Below are positions 17,302-25,907 of a stretch of 64,000 nt of DNA, piece after piece (position 1 is the first letter of the stretch; the number at the start of each line of letters is the position of its first letter). Source of the DNA: Mycobacterium sp. 1423905.2 (GTDB lineage: Bacteria > Actinomycetota > Actinomycetes > Mycobacteriales > Mycobacteriaceae). A program made the position numbers and the translations under genes. The notes beneath the pieces are model-generated. The model was not told the origin of the DNA and made no database searches. It saw only the letters and a list, made by a program, of their open reading frames with translations. The stretch is taken from contig NZ_LZLE01000259.1 in NCBI RefSeq assembly GCF_001673155.1, forward strand, positions 59,774 to 123,773. The letters are read 5' to 3'.

Positions 17302-17554
17302 AGGGTCAACTATCCGCCGTGCAGCGAAGCAATGAAGTTGCATCGCCACTGCAAGTGGCGTCAAAACCTGAGTCGATACGTGCGCAACGGTATCCAGGTC
17401 GAGCCGTAGATCTGCACCGCGGTCCGATCGTCGTTAATAGGCCATGGAGATGATTCGCTATTTCCGATACCAGCAGAGGTGAGCGGGGGACGGACGGCAG
17501 TCGTCATTGTAGGAATTGAATTGCAGACCGAGATACTGAGTCTCACAGCACAAT

Positions 17555-18655
17555 TCATCCCCGCCGCAGCAGGGATATACCCGGGACCCGGTGCACCAGT
17601 CCGTCGTCGAGCATCTGCTGGAAGTGATCGCTGATGGTCTGTTCGACGGGCCGGTAGGTCAACCCCAATTCCGTTCGGCTGCGGGTGTTGTCGAACGCGA
17701 GCGGATAGCCGACGTTGCGGTCGACGAATTTTCTGGTAAGTCCGACAACGGGAGCGATGGCCTTGAAGACCGCCTTTGGTGCCGTGGTCCTCGGAAACGC
17801 ATAGAACGGGCCGAATCGCCGGCGCAAGATCTTGCCGATCTCCAGGAAGGTCAGGGTGTCGGCGTTGACGAGGTAGCGTCCATGCGCCTCCGGAGTGAAT
17901 CCGGCGCGTAGGTGGGCATCGGCAACATCGCGGACATCCACCACGCCCATGGCCATCGCCGGCGCCCCAGCCAGCATGGTGCCGTCGGAAAACTGCTTCA
18001 TCGTGCTCAGGCTGGCCGAGTCGCTGCCAGTGGTCATCGACGGGCCCAGCACCATCCCGGGGTGAATTGTCACCATGTCCCAGCGCTCCTGCTGCCGCTG
18101 GTAACGCCAGGCCTCCCGCTCGGCCACCGTCTTTGAGTAGGGGTATGGCTGATGGTCAGCACTGCTGGTGGTGTTCCAGTGTTCCTCGGTGAAGACCCCG
18201 TGGGGGACATCTTGTGACTCACGGGCATCGCCGTAGATCGCGACCACACTGCTAGTCAGTACTACGCGCTTGACGCTCTCAGTTCGGTTGACTGAATCGA
18301 GCACGTTGCGGGTGCCCTCCAGCGCCGGGCGAACCAGCGCTTCCTCAGCATCCTTGAAGCCGGAGATGAGGAATGGCGACGCGGTATGCATCACGAGCTC
18401 ACAGCCGTTCATCGCTTCGTCGAAGCTACCGGGCTCGAGGAGGTCGGCTTTGAAAAGCTTCAGCCGGCTGGGATGGTCGTTTGAAAGCTTGTGCAAGTGC
18501 TCAAGGCCCGAAGCCTTATCGGGATTACGCACCGTGCCGTGGACCGTGTGCCCGGCTTCGAGCAGCGTACGCACGATCCAGCTGCCGATATAGCCGCTGG
18601 CGCCCGTGACGAGCACCGGCGCGGCGGGGTCGATAGTGGTCGAGGATCGGCTCAT
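17555..18655 (-). CDS. NAD(P)-dependent epimerase/dehydratase family reductase
   Basis: A 366-residue extended SDR resembling dihydroflavonol 4-reductases and 3-beta-HSD-like proteins. The N-terminal cofactor motif is VTGASGYIGSW. TSSVVAIYG and YPYSKTVAE (Tyr-x-x-x-Lys) supply the catalytic triad around residues 145-190. GAGAGGG lies upstream of the ATG. About 250 bp of non-coding DNA separates it from the SnoaL-like gene at its 3' end. Substrate unknown. Confidence 0.85.
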   Translation of the reverse strand: MSRSSTTIDPAAPVLVTGASGYIGSWIVRTLLEAGHTVHGTVRNPDKASGLEHLHKLSNDHPSRLKLFKADLLEPGSFDEAMNGCELVMHTASPFLISGFKDAEEALVRPALEGTRNVLDSVNRTESVKRVVLTSSVVAIYGDARESQDVPHGVFTEEHWNTTSSADHQPYPYSKTVAEREAWRYQRQQERWDMVTIHPGMVLGPSMTTGSDSASLSTMKQFSDGTMLAGAPAMAMGVVDVRDVADAHLRAGFTPEAHGRYLVNADTLTFLEIGKILRRRFGPFYAFPRTTAPKAVFKAIAPVVGLTRKFVDRNVGYPLAFDNTRSRTELGLTYRPVEQTISDHFQQMLDDGLVHRVPGISLLRRG

Positions 18656-18887
18656 GATCGGGTTCCCTCTCTCGGGTCGTGCACCCTGACGCGCAGCCGA
18701 GCCGATGCATCGCGCATCGCAAAGGCTGCTGCTCGGACACTAGCGCGACGAGCTTCAAGAACATACCGGCCCTCGACGGTTGAGTCAGGCGGTTGACCGG
18801 CCCGAGTCGCTTTGGAAGCGCCGGGATCCTACCGATGTCAGTCCGTCCGGGCACCCTAGTCGGTGACTACGAGGAAGGGTGTGGGAC

Positions 18888-19361
18888 ATGTGCTGGCAAT
18901 GCGACAACCCCGACGCCACCGTCGAGGATTACCTGGACGTTGTGCGAGCCATCATCGCGGATCGCGGATGGGCGGTGCAGTACGTCGAGCACGAATCGCG
19001 ACCATTTGCGTACACGGTCGGGCTGTCCCGTCGGGGTCTACCCGAACTACTTATCACCGGTATGCGACCGCACATGTCGGCGCGCGTGTTGAATTCGGTC
19101 GCACATCAGATCGTCGACGACGGCATGGTCCTGCGGCCCGCCGAGCGCATCGACTTCCAGGGCGAATTCCTGCTCGAAGTGGTCGAGGTCGCCCACCCGG
19201 ACGTGCACCTGAAAGTCGTGCTTGGGTTGTACGAGAGACCGTTCCGCGCTTTCCAGCTGGTCTGGACCGACGATTGTCGCCACTGGCCGTGGGATCTCGG
19301 ATGGAGTCGTGGCCGTCGCCGGCAACCGGTCCTGGGCATCCGTTCTGAGCTGACGAAGTGA
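18888..19361 (+). CDS. DUF4262 domain protein
   Basis: A 157-residue protein of the DUF4262 family: an N-terminal Cys pair (CWQC), FAYTVGLSRRGLPELL in the first half, and FRAFQLVWTDDCRHWPW near the C-terminus. A GTG at 18879 is in frame, but the purine run GAGGAAGG abuts it; the ATG at 18888 has proper spacing and gives the Cys-containing start typical of the family. Function is unknown. Confidence 0.85.
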   Translation: MCWQCDNPDATVEDYLDVVRAIIADRGWAVQYVEHESRPFAYTVGLSRRGLPELLITGMRPHMSARVLNSVAHQIVDDGMVLRPAERIDFQGEFLLEVVEVAHPDVHLKVVLGLYERPFRAFQLVWTDDCRHWPWDLGWSRGRRRQPVLGIRSELTK

Positions 19362-19479
19362 AGCTCACACCTAACCCGGGCTTTCCGTCAGTACCCAGGC
19401 TGAGCGCAATCGGTCTGCGATGCACGACTTTTGGGCACTTAAGCGGAGTCGAGACGTCAACATTGAGCGCAGCAGCAGC

Positions 19480-20121
19480 CTAAGCGACGCCCAACCCGCG
19501 CTCGGGTGCACTCATATCTCCGGTAGCGGGGACGCCGTCGGCCAGGCCGTACCGCAAATACACCGTGCCCTTACCTATAGACGCTGGCGGTTCAAGAAGG
19601 CGGAGGTTCGTGGGCGCCGCGCCGTCGCCAAACACCTTCTTGCCGACGCCGAGCATGAGGGGATGCAGCCAGAGGTCGATCCGGTCGAATAGTTTCTCGC
19701 GCAGGAGCGTTCGCACCAAATCGAGGCTGCCGACGACCTTGATGTGTTCGTGTCGATCACGGATCTCCCGCACTGCGCCGGCCAGGTCAGAGCCTAACTG
19801 GGTAGACCCGTGCCACGAGAGTTCCGGTCGGCCGCGCGAAGCCACGTATTTAGGGACGCTGTTGAACAGGTTGGCGATCTCCTTGTCCTCGCCACCTTGC
19901 TGGTGCGGCCAATAAGCGGCGAATATGTCGTACGTCCGCCGACCGAGCAGGAGGGCATCGGTTCCCTCGTACGCGGCAGCTACTTGGGCGCTGGTCACCT
20001 CGTCGACCAGCGGCGCCTGCCAGCCGCCGAACGAGAATTCCGTCGGGTCCTCCTCGGGGCCGCCGGGCGCCTGCCCGACGAGGTCGAGCGTTGCGAACAA
20101 TTCGATGCAGATGAGGCCCAT
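19480..20121 (-). CDS. Dihydrofolate-reductase-like (RibD C-terminal) protein
   Basis: A 213-residue member of the RibD_C/DHFR-like family. Recognisable parts are the N-terminal strand and loop (MGLICIELFATLDLVGQ), LLLGRRTYDIFAAYWP near residue 60, and the VVGSLDLVRTLL segment near 130. These proteins bind NADPH and most are uncharacterised reductases rather than folate enzymes. GGGAGC precedes the start. It lies 102 bp downstream of a MarR gene on the same strand. Confidence 0.85.
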   Translation of the reverse strand: MGLICIELFATLDLVGQAPGGPEEDPTEFSFGGWQAPLVDEVTSAQVAAAYEGTDALLLGRRTYDIFAAYWPHQQGGEDKEIANLFNSVPKYVASRGRPELSWHGSTQLGSDLAGAVREIRDRHEHIKVVGSLDLVRTLLREKLFDRIDLWLHPLMLGVGKKVFGDGAAPTNLRLLEPPASIGKGTVYLRYGLADGVPATGDMSAPERGLGVA

Positions 20122-20222
20122 GGCTTTGCTCCCAAGTTTCGGTCAGTCTGGTCTGGGGTTAGACCTGCGAGCGCACGCAGATTCATCGCGGCAACCGTCG
20201 CCCAATCGCCGGACTGCCGCCG

Positions 20223-20705
20223 CTATTGTTCGTTGCGATCCGACCGGTGTTCCTGGATAGCAGCTATGACGTCCTCGGATGCCTGACGGAAAACCGCCAG
20301 GCGATCGGGTCCAAGCACGTCGATGAACAACTGGCGCACCCGAGCGGCGTTCGCGGGGGCGGCCGACCTGATCGCGGCCCTTCCGGCCTCGGTTAGCACG
20401 ACCTGCGGAAAGCGGGAATCGCCGTGCGGATCCTCCTCCCGGCTGACCAAACCCCGCTTTTCCATCCGGCCGAGGTGATGGGATAACCGACTCTTTTCCC
20501 ACGATGTGGCTCGACTCAATGCGTAGGCACGCATCCGTCCTTCAGGAGCTTCGGAGAGGTTCACCAAGATCTCGAAGTCGGGTGCCGAGAGACCGAACTC
20601 GCGCTGCAGGTTGAGGGCGAGATGTCGTTCGAGGAGGTGATGCATGTCGACGAAACGTCGCCATGCCGCCTGCTCGTCCGCATCGAGCAGCCACTGTTTG
20701 TCCAT
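20223..20705 (-). CDS. MarR-family regulator
   Basis: A 160-residue MarR protein with the winged HTH in the middle (LSEAPEGRMRAYALSRA, then SRLSHHLGRMEKRGLVSREE) and the wing DSRFPQVVLTEAGR. It is divergent from an NmrA-like gene. Two near-identical dyads lie in the intergenic region (20726-20741 and 20762-20777), placed to control both genes. The DHFR-like gene follows on the same strand. The ligand is unknown. Confidence 0.9.
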   Translation of the reverse strand: MDKQWLLDADEQAAWRRFVDMHHLLERHLALNLQREFGLSAPDFEILVNLSEAPEGRMRAYALSRATSWEKSRLSHHLGRMEKRGLVSREEDPHGDSRFPQVVLTEAGRAAIRSAAPANAARVRQLFIDVLGPDRLAVFRQASEDVIAAIQEHRSDRNEQ

Positions 20706-20725
20706 AACGGAATCGTACTGCGGCG

Positions 20726-20741
20726 GGTTGACATATCAACT
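20726..20741. promoter_or_regulatory. MarR operator 1, overlapping a -35 box
   Basis: GGTTGACATATCAACT: arms GGTTGA and TCAACT around CATA. It contains TTGACA (20728-20733), and 16 bp on lies TATCGT (20750-20755), a plausible -35/-10 pair for the NmrA-like gene. Regulator binding would block RNA polymerase. Confidence 0.65.
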
Positions 20742-20761
20742 CCAACCGGTATCGTAAATCT

Positions 20762-20777
20762 GGTTGACATATCAACC
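20762..20777. promoter_or_regulatory. MarR operator 2
   Basis: GGTTGACATATCAACC, arms GGTTGA and TCAACC, identical to operator 1 over 15 of 16 bases and 36 bp from it. It lies just after the predicted -10 box and 15 bp before the NmrA-like start. Confidence 0.65.
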
Positions 20778-20792
20778 TGAAAGGCGACTGAC

Positions 20793-21767
20793 ATGGAAGA
20801 GAAGAAGATAATCGCCGTGGTAGGGGCTACCGGATCGCAAGGTGGCGGCTTGGTGAAGGCGATATTGGACCATCCCGAGGGCAAGTTCAGCGTGCGTGCG
20901 CTTACGCGCAACGCACAGTCCTCGAGCGCTCGCAAGTGGGCCGACGCCGGTGCCGAAATAGTCCAAGCCGACTTGGACGACGGCCAGAGCATCCGCACCG
21001 CCTTCGAGGGCGCACACGGAGCATTCATCGTCACCAACTATTGGGCTGAGTTGTCACCGGACGACGAAGGACGGCGGACCAGGGCCGAAAGGGAACTGGC
21101 ACAGGCCGATACGGCAGCGCTCGCGGCCAAAAAGGCCGGTGTCACGCACGTCATCTGGTCGACATTGGAGGACACCCGGGACTTCTTCGGTGACGACGAG
21201 CGGGTGCCGACTGTTGAGGAACGGTTCAAGGTTCCGCACTTTGACGCCAAGGCCGAGGCTGATGCATTGTTTCGTCAGTACGGCGTTCCTACAACGTTTT
21301 TGCGTACCACGCTGTTCTTCGAGGGCTTCGTCAACTCCTTTCCGCCACGACGCGGCGCCGACGGCACAGTCAGTTTGACGCTGCCCATCGCCGACCACCC
21401 GATGGCCGGCATCGCCGTCAGCGACATTGGCAAGACGGCGCTGGAACTCTTCGCGCGTGGCGGGGCATACATCGGGAAGACTCTGAGTATCGCTGGCGAC
21501 CACCTGACTGGTGAGCAGTATGCGGCTGCCCTAACTGACGCTTTGGGCGAACAGGTGGCCTATCGACCCATGACGTGGGATGAGTTTCGGAAGCAAGGGT
21601 TTCCCAGCGCGGTCGAAATGGGCAATATGTTCCAGTACTACGCGGAAAACTCGGCGGCCTTTGTCGGTGAACGAGACTTGGCCAAAGTACGGGACCTCAA
21701 CCCGCAGCTACAGTCCTTTCGGGACTGGCTTTCATTGCACAGTCGAGAAATTCAAATCGTCGACTGA
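20793..21767 (+). CDS. NmrA-like NAD(P)-binding protein
   Basis: A 324-residue atypical SDR of the NmrA/HSCARG family. The Gly motif is VVGATGSQGGGLV at the N-terminus, followed by VRALTRNAQSS; no Tyr-x-x-x-Lys is evident, as is usual in the family. Such proteins act as redox sensors or as reductases. It has two operators upstream and a divergent MarR regulator, so its expression is likely induced by a small molecule. Confidence 0.88.
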   Translation: MEEKKIIAVVGATGSQGGGLVKAILDHPEGKFSVRALTRNAQSSSARKWADAGAEIVQADLDDGQSIRTAFEGAHGAFIVTNYWAELSPDDEGRRTRAERELAQADTAALAAKKAGVTHVIWSTLEDTRDFFGDDERVPTVEERFKVPHFDAKAEADALFRQYGVPTTFLRTTLFFEGFVNSFPPRRGADGTVSLTLPIADHPMAGIAVSDIGKTALELFARGGAYIGKTLSIAGDHLTGEQYAAALTDALGEQVAYRPMTWDEFRKQGFPSAVEMGNMFQYYAENSAAFVGERDLAKVRDLNPQLQSFRDWLSLHSREIQIVD

Positions 21768-21849
21768 CACGCTCCGATGAATACCGTTGTAAGGCAGTGA
21801 GATTAGCCTGGGCGGCGGCGTTCTCGAGCAGCGTAGCGGCCGGCGGCAC

Positions 21850-22482
21850 TCACGGTTTGCGCGAACACTCTGGGGTCCAATCAGGGCTTCGCCCGAGGTG
21901 GCGCAGTATTCGGTCGAGTTTCGTCACGCTCGGAGCGTCGAGGGCACGCGCGAACGGTACGGCCGGTGTGTCCCGGTAGTCGCCGTCGGGTATGGCGAGA
22001 GCCAGGGACAGCGCGGCCTCGAGGACATCGTCGGGCAGGGCGTAGCGGACACCCAGCGACGCGGCGACGTCCCAGCCGTGGACCACGTAGTCGATGAAGT
22101 GAAAACCAATGGCGATAGCTCCCGGGAACGTCGCATGAGGCCCAAAGTCGGGCAGGGCAAACGACGCCTGAAGTACTGCGTCATCGGTGAAGGCGGTCAG
22201 CACTGCGTTAGCCGCATCGGCATACGTCCCGGCGGGATCAGCGGTGACCGCGCCCAGCAGAGTGTCGACTCGCCAAACGTCGGTGTCACCCCCCGACCCT
22301 ATTGCGGCAGCCGCAAATCCGCGATGCTGAGCGATCATGTGGGCGAGCAGGTCGCGCAGGTTCCAGCCCGCGCATGGTGTAGGCGCAACGAGGTCGCCTA
22401 CCGCCACGGTGTCGACGATCGCGATGGAGTTCAACACGGCAAGGCGATGGAACGGACGGACATCGACTAAATCAGTATGCAT
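21850..22482 (-). CDS. TIGR03086-type DinB-like metal-binding protein
   Basis: A 210-residue protein of the mycothiol-dependent maleylpyruvate isomerase / DinB-like superfamily. The motif TPCAGWNLRDLLAHMIAQH near residues 35-55 gives one metal-binding His; HFIDYVVHGWDVA near 125 gives another. These helical-bundle proteins bind zinc or nickel, and some use mycothiol. The ATG at 22482 is chosen; an in-frame GTG at 22503 is an alternative. It is divergent from a MarR gene. Confidence 0.8.
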   Translation of the reverse strand: MHTDLVDVRPFHRLAVLNSIAIVDTVAVGDLVAPTPCAGWNLRDLLAHMIAQHRGFAAAAIGSGGDTDVWRVDTLLGAVTADPAGTYADAANAVLTAFTDDAVLQASFALPDFGPHATFPGAIAIGFHFIDYVVHGWDVAASLGVRYALPDDVLEAALSLALAIPDGDYRDTPAVPFARALDAPSVTKLDRILRHLGRSPDWTPECSRKP

Positions 22483-22534
22483 CTGCTTACCATAGACAGA
22501 CACCTATGATCTGGCAACGCTTAATATATGGGCC

Positions 22535-22963
22535 GTGCCGCCAAAGCCCCGCCGCGACGACCTCGCGGCCATGCTGCACCCGCTGCTCAGAGATCTCGTG
22601 GCGGCCGAACTGCCAATCTTGGCCTCTCATGACCTGACCATGTGGGAATACGTTGTGCTCAACGCCTTGGACAAAGCGCCGGTGCGCACGCAGGCCGCCC
22701 TGGCCGATGCCATCGGCGCCGACAAGACACGGATCATCGGCACGCTCGACGCGCTGCAACAGCGCGGCCATATCGAGCGCACTCCCGATCCCGACGACCG
22801 GCGAGTGCGCCTGCTGAAGATCACGCCGGCGGGTCGCGCGGCGAAAAACGCGGTGCAAGCCGACATTCAACGTGGAGAGGAGCGCTGGCTCTCCGAACTG
22901 ACGGCCGAAGAACGCAGTGTCTTCCTTCGCGTGCTTGCTCGGTTCAGCGGCGCGCAAACATGA
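22535..22963 (+). CDS. MarR-family regulator
   Basis: A 142-residue MarR protein starting with GTG. The winged helix runs TMWEYVVLNALDKAP, then TQAALADAIGADKTRIIGTL and the wing DPDDRRVRLLKITPAG. It is divergent from the TIGR03086-like gene with only about 50 bp between, so it probably controls that gene and itself. I see no strong dyad in that short space. Confidence 0.9.
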   Translation: MPPKPRRDDLAAMLHPLLRDLVAAELPILASHDLTMWEYVVLNALDKAPVRTQAALADAIGADKTRIIGTLDALQQRGHIERTPDPDDRRVRLLKITPAGRAAKNAVQADIQRGEERWLSELTAEERSVFLRVLARFSGAQT

Positions 22964-23053
22964 TCCACGCAGAGGTCCGTCCTAGGTGCCGATACCACTG
23001 AATCGACGGCGCCTCAATAGTTTCGGTGGTCTTCAAGTGGGAGCAACCCCCGA

Positions 23054-24082
23054 TCAGCTGAAGCGAATCTCCATCGTCGCCAGGCCAAAGATCTTCCGGC
23101 CAGCCGACTTAGCGCCGACGAGAACGACACCGGTGCGAGTAGCCGGGTCCAGCGACTTGACGCGGCCGCTGAACTCGATGTCTGCGCCCTCGCCGGCAGA
23201 CACAATCGCGGGTGCGGACAACCGCACCGCATAGCGGGTCACCGCACCGGGGTCGCCCGACCACGCGGAGAAGAAGCCGGCTCCCAGACCCATGGTGAGC
23301 ATTCCGTGCGCAATGACATCGGGCAGCCCGGCCAGTCTGGCGAGGTTCTCGTCCCAGTGAATCGGGTTGGCGTCACCGGCCACGCCGGCGTAGTTCACCA
23401 GGTCCCCCCGAGACAGTCGCGCATGGTGCGCCGGCAACTCGTCGCCGACCTTCACGTCGTCGAACGACGGAGTCCCCAGGGGGCGCTCCCGGTCTGGCTG
23501 GGCGATTCGCACCTCACCCGGAGGCCGGACCGTCTTCTGATAGGCGGCCTCGGAATCACCGACCGCTAGGACATTGAAGTCGTGCATCATCGCCCGTTGC
23601 ACCGCGGACTTGATTGCCGGATCGACATCCTCGGCCGTGAGGCCTACGACGGTGGTGTGCAAAGTGTGCACGCGCTCGCCGGCAGTGTCGGTGAAGGTGT
23701 TGGTCACCGTGATCAGGTCTCTGCCGGCAATGCGGCGTACCGACGCCAGTTCGACGTCAACGAGCAGCTCGTCGCCGGCCACGATGGGGCGGTGCTGTTC
23801 GAAGACCTCCTCGGTCTGCACGTAGGTGTCATAACCGACGACCACCGATTCGAACATGCGGCGATTGCAGGCCATGCCTGGGACGGAGGTGAAGGTCAGT
23901 GGCGCGACCAGCTCCAAATACCCCAGCTCGGCAGCGGCGGGAACATTCCAGTGCGCGGGGTGGTAGTCCTGCACGGCACGGGCGTACTCGCGGACCTTTT
24001 CCCGCCCGACCAGGTAGGTGCCATCCATCTGGTAGTAGTGGCCGACCCTTGATTCGATCCCCGGCGCTTCTGCTGCTGTCAT
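23054..24082 (-). CDS. Fused HadA/HadB-like (3R)-hydroxyacyl dehydratase
   Basis: A 342-residue double hot-dog protein. The N-terminal half is an FAS1-like dehydratase domain (HWNVPAAAELGYLELVAPLTF). The C-terminal MaoC half carries the hydratase-2 motif GDANPIHWDENLARLAGLP followed by HGMLTMG, with Asp and His catalytic. Mycobacterial paralogues hydrate or dehydrate acyl chains on CoA or ACP. No FAS-II genes are adjacent, so it may serve another beta-oxidation-type pathway. The ATG at 24082 begins a good N-terminus. Confidence 0.88.
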   Translation of the reverse strand: MTAAEAPGIESRVGHYYQMDGTYLVGREKVREYARAVQDYHPAHWNVPAAAELGYLELVAPLTFTSVPGMACNRRMFESVVVGYDTYVQTEEVFEQHRPIVAGDELLVDVELASVRRIAGRDLITVTNTFTDTAGERVHTLHTTVVGLTAEDVDPAIKSAVQRAMMHDFNVLAVGDSEAAYQKTVRPPGEVRIAQPDRERPLGTPSFDDVKVGDELPAHHARLSRGDLVNYAGVAGDANPIHWDENLARLAGLPDVIAHGMLTMGLGAGFFSAWSGDPGAVTRYAVRLSAPAIVSAGEGADIEFSGRVKSLDPATRTGVVLVGAKSAGRKIFGLATMEIRFS

Positions 24083-24133
24083 GAATTAACTCAACCGTTC
24101 TGTCGGCTTTTCGTTGAGTCCGACCCATGCACA

Positions 24134-24943
24134 CTAGCGACTCGAGGGTGCCGGACCCGGCTGGCAGTTGGGACACCACCAGGTTCGGCGCCGCTCAGGG
24201 TCGTTGGGAACCTCATCGACCACCTGAACTTCGGTGCCGCACCGCAGACACGGCCGGCCGGCACGTCCGACCACCCAATGTTGCTCTCCTTTGCGCCGGA
24301 CTCCGGTGGTCACCTGCATCGCGCCGGGAACCGTTGCCGAATGCCGCAAGGCGCGCGCTCCGATGCTCAACAGCGCGCTGACGTCGACCTCGCGCACCGG
24401 CGTCCACGGGCTGTGGCCGCGCAGGAAGCACAGTTCGTTGGCCCAAAGGTTGCCGAAGCCCGCCACGCAGCGCTGGTCAAGTAACGCAGCGACGAGCGGC
24501 CGGTCAGGGTCACTGGTCATCCGGCGACTCGCCTCGGCGATATCCCAGTCCTCCCGTAACGGGTCGGGGCCTAGATAACCGACGGCGCAGCCCTCATCCC
24601 GGGTGCGAAGCAGTTCGACCATTGGGAGCCGTATTCCGTAGGCGGCCGGCCCGTCGGTGCGCAGCACTACCCGAACATCCGGCATCACCGAGGGCGGCAA
24701 CCAACGCCCATCCTGCGAAATAGTCCAGGACCCCGACATTTTCAGATGCGTGTGCAACGTGAGGTCACCGGAGAGCCGGGTCAGCAGATGCTTACCGTGC
24801 GTGACGTGCGCCAACACCGTATGTCCCGCGAGGTCCGCCGTAGCATGGGCCGGCACTCGTAGGTCCGCCTCCACCAGGACGCGACCGCGCAGTGCCGCGT
24901 CCAACCGGCGGGCCAGCGCATAGACGGTGTCGCCTTCGGGCAC
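24134..24943 (-). CDS. nei2: Endonuclease VIII-type DNA glycosylase Nei2
   Basis: A 269-residue Fpg/Nei glycosylase/AP lyase that removes oxidised pyrimidines. The catalytic N-terminus PEGDT must follow the initiator directly (Pro2 is the nucleophile, Glu3 helps), so the GTG at 24943 decides the start even though the frame opens further upstream. LLDQRCVAGFGNLWANE is the helix-two-turn-helix. The C-terminal zinc finger is CLRC plus CPNC. It is closer to M. tuberculosis Nei2 (Rv3297) than to Nei1. It stands alone here, unlike Rv3297 beside lhr. Confidence 0.88.
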   Translation of the reverse strand: MPEGDTVYALARRLDAALRGRVLVEADLRVPAHATADLAGHTVLAHVTHGKHLLTRLSGDLTLHTHLKMSGSWTISQDGRWLPPSVMPDVRVVLRTDGPAAYGIRLPMVELLRTRDEGCAVGYLGPDPLREDWDIAEASRRMTSDPDRPLVAALLDQRCVAGFGNLWANELCFLRGHSPWTPVREVDVSALLSIGARALRHSATVPGAMQVTTGVRRKGEQHWVVGRAGRPCLRCGTEVQVVDEVPNDPERRRTWWCPNCQPGPAPSSR

Positions 24944-25074
24944 ATTCTCCATCCTGCCTTCACCGCCGGTCGGCAACCGCGCTCTATGAATCGGGCAAGT
25001 CGTCGCGGCCCAAGCACCCCCAATGGGTATAGGAGGATCAGGTTGCTTCACCGACGACGCCGAAGGAGCGCAGT

Positions 25075-25890
25075 ATGCAGTCCGTCAGGGGCCTCAACGT
25101 CCTAGTCACCGGCGCCGCGATGGGCCTCGGCAAGCTGTTCGCCACCCAAGCCGTCAAGGAGGGCGCCGCCGCGGTCGTGCTCTGGGACGCCAACGAAGCC
25201 GCCTTGAAGGAGACCGCCACCGAGTTGGACTCGGCCGGGACCACCATCCACTACGAGACGGTCGATGTCACCTCTCAAGACCGAGTGGCCGAGGCCGCCG
25301 AGCGCGCCCGCACCGACGTCGGCACCGTCCATGTGCTGTTCAACAACGCCGGCATCGTGCGTGGCAATGGCTACTTCTGGGAGAACGAGCCGCGTGACTT
25401 CCTGCTGACGATGCAAGTCAATTCCATCGGCCCCATGCTGGTGACCCGGGAGTTCCTGCCCCGGATGATCGAGTGCGGTACTCAGTGCCGCGTCGTCAAC
25501 ATCGCCTCGTCAGCCGGACTGAATGCCATCCCGCGCATGGCCGCGTACGCCGCTTCCAAGTGGGCGGCGGTCGGCTTCTCTGATTCGGTGCGGCTCGAGC
25601 TGGAACAGGCCGGTCACGAGCGAGTCAGGGTCACCACTGTCTGTCCGACCTACATCAACACCGGCATGTTCGACGGCGCCAAGGGCATCCTGTTCACGCC
25701 GATGCTCGAACAAGAGGACGTGGTTGACCGGACGTGGGTGGCAATGCTGGCCGGTAAGCCGTTGGTCGTCATGCCCTGGACGTCGAAGCTGAACAAGGTC
25801 CTCACCGGTGTCCTGCCGGTTCGATTGCGCGATGCGTACCTGCGCCGCGTTGGTGTCTACAACTCCATGGACGAGTTCTCCGGCCACTAG
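25075..25890 (+). CDS. Short-chain dehydrogenase/reductase
   Basis: A 271-residue classical SDR. The cofactor motif is TGAAMGLGK near the N-terminus, NNAGI near residue 90, Ser in NIASSAGL, and YAASK (Tyr-x-x-x-Lys) near 160. WDAN after beta-2 (Asp) suggests NAD(H). The C-terminal extension with LLVVM-type hydrophobic residues (KPLVVMPWTSKLNKVL) resembles membrane-associated retinol/steroid SDRs. It is convergent with the DUF2236 gene. Confidence 0.88.
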   Translation: MQSVRGLNVLVTGAAMGLGKLFATQAVKEGAAAVVLWDANEAALKETATELDSAGTTIHYETVDVTSQDRVAEAAERARTDVGTVHVLFNNAGIVRGNGYFWENEPRDFLLTMQVNSIGPMLVTREFLPRMIECGTQCRVVNIASSAGLNAIPRMAAYAASKWAAVGFSDSVRLELEQAGHERVRVTTVCPTYINTGMFDGAKGILFTPMLEQEDVVDRTWVAMLAGKPLVVMPWTSKLNKVLTGVLPVRLRDAYLRRVGVYNSMDEFSGH

Positions 25891-25907
25891 CCGCCGCGAG
25901 CAGACCG

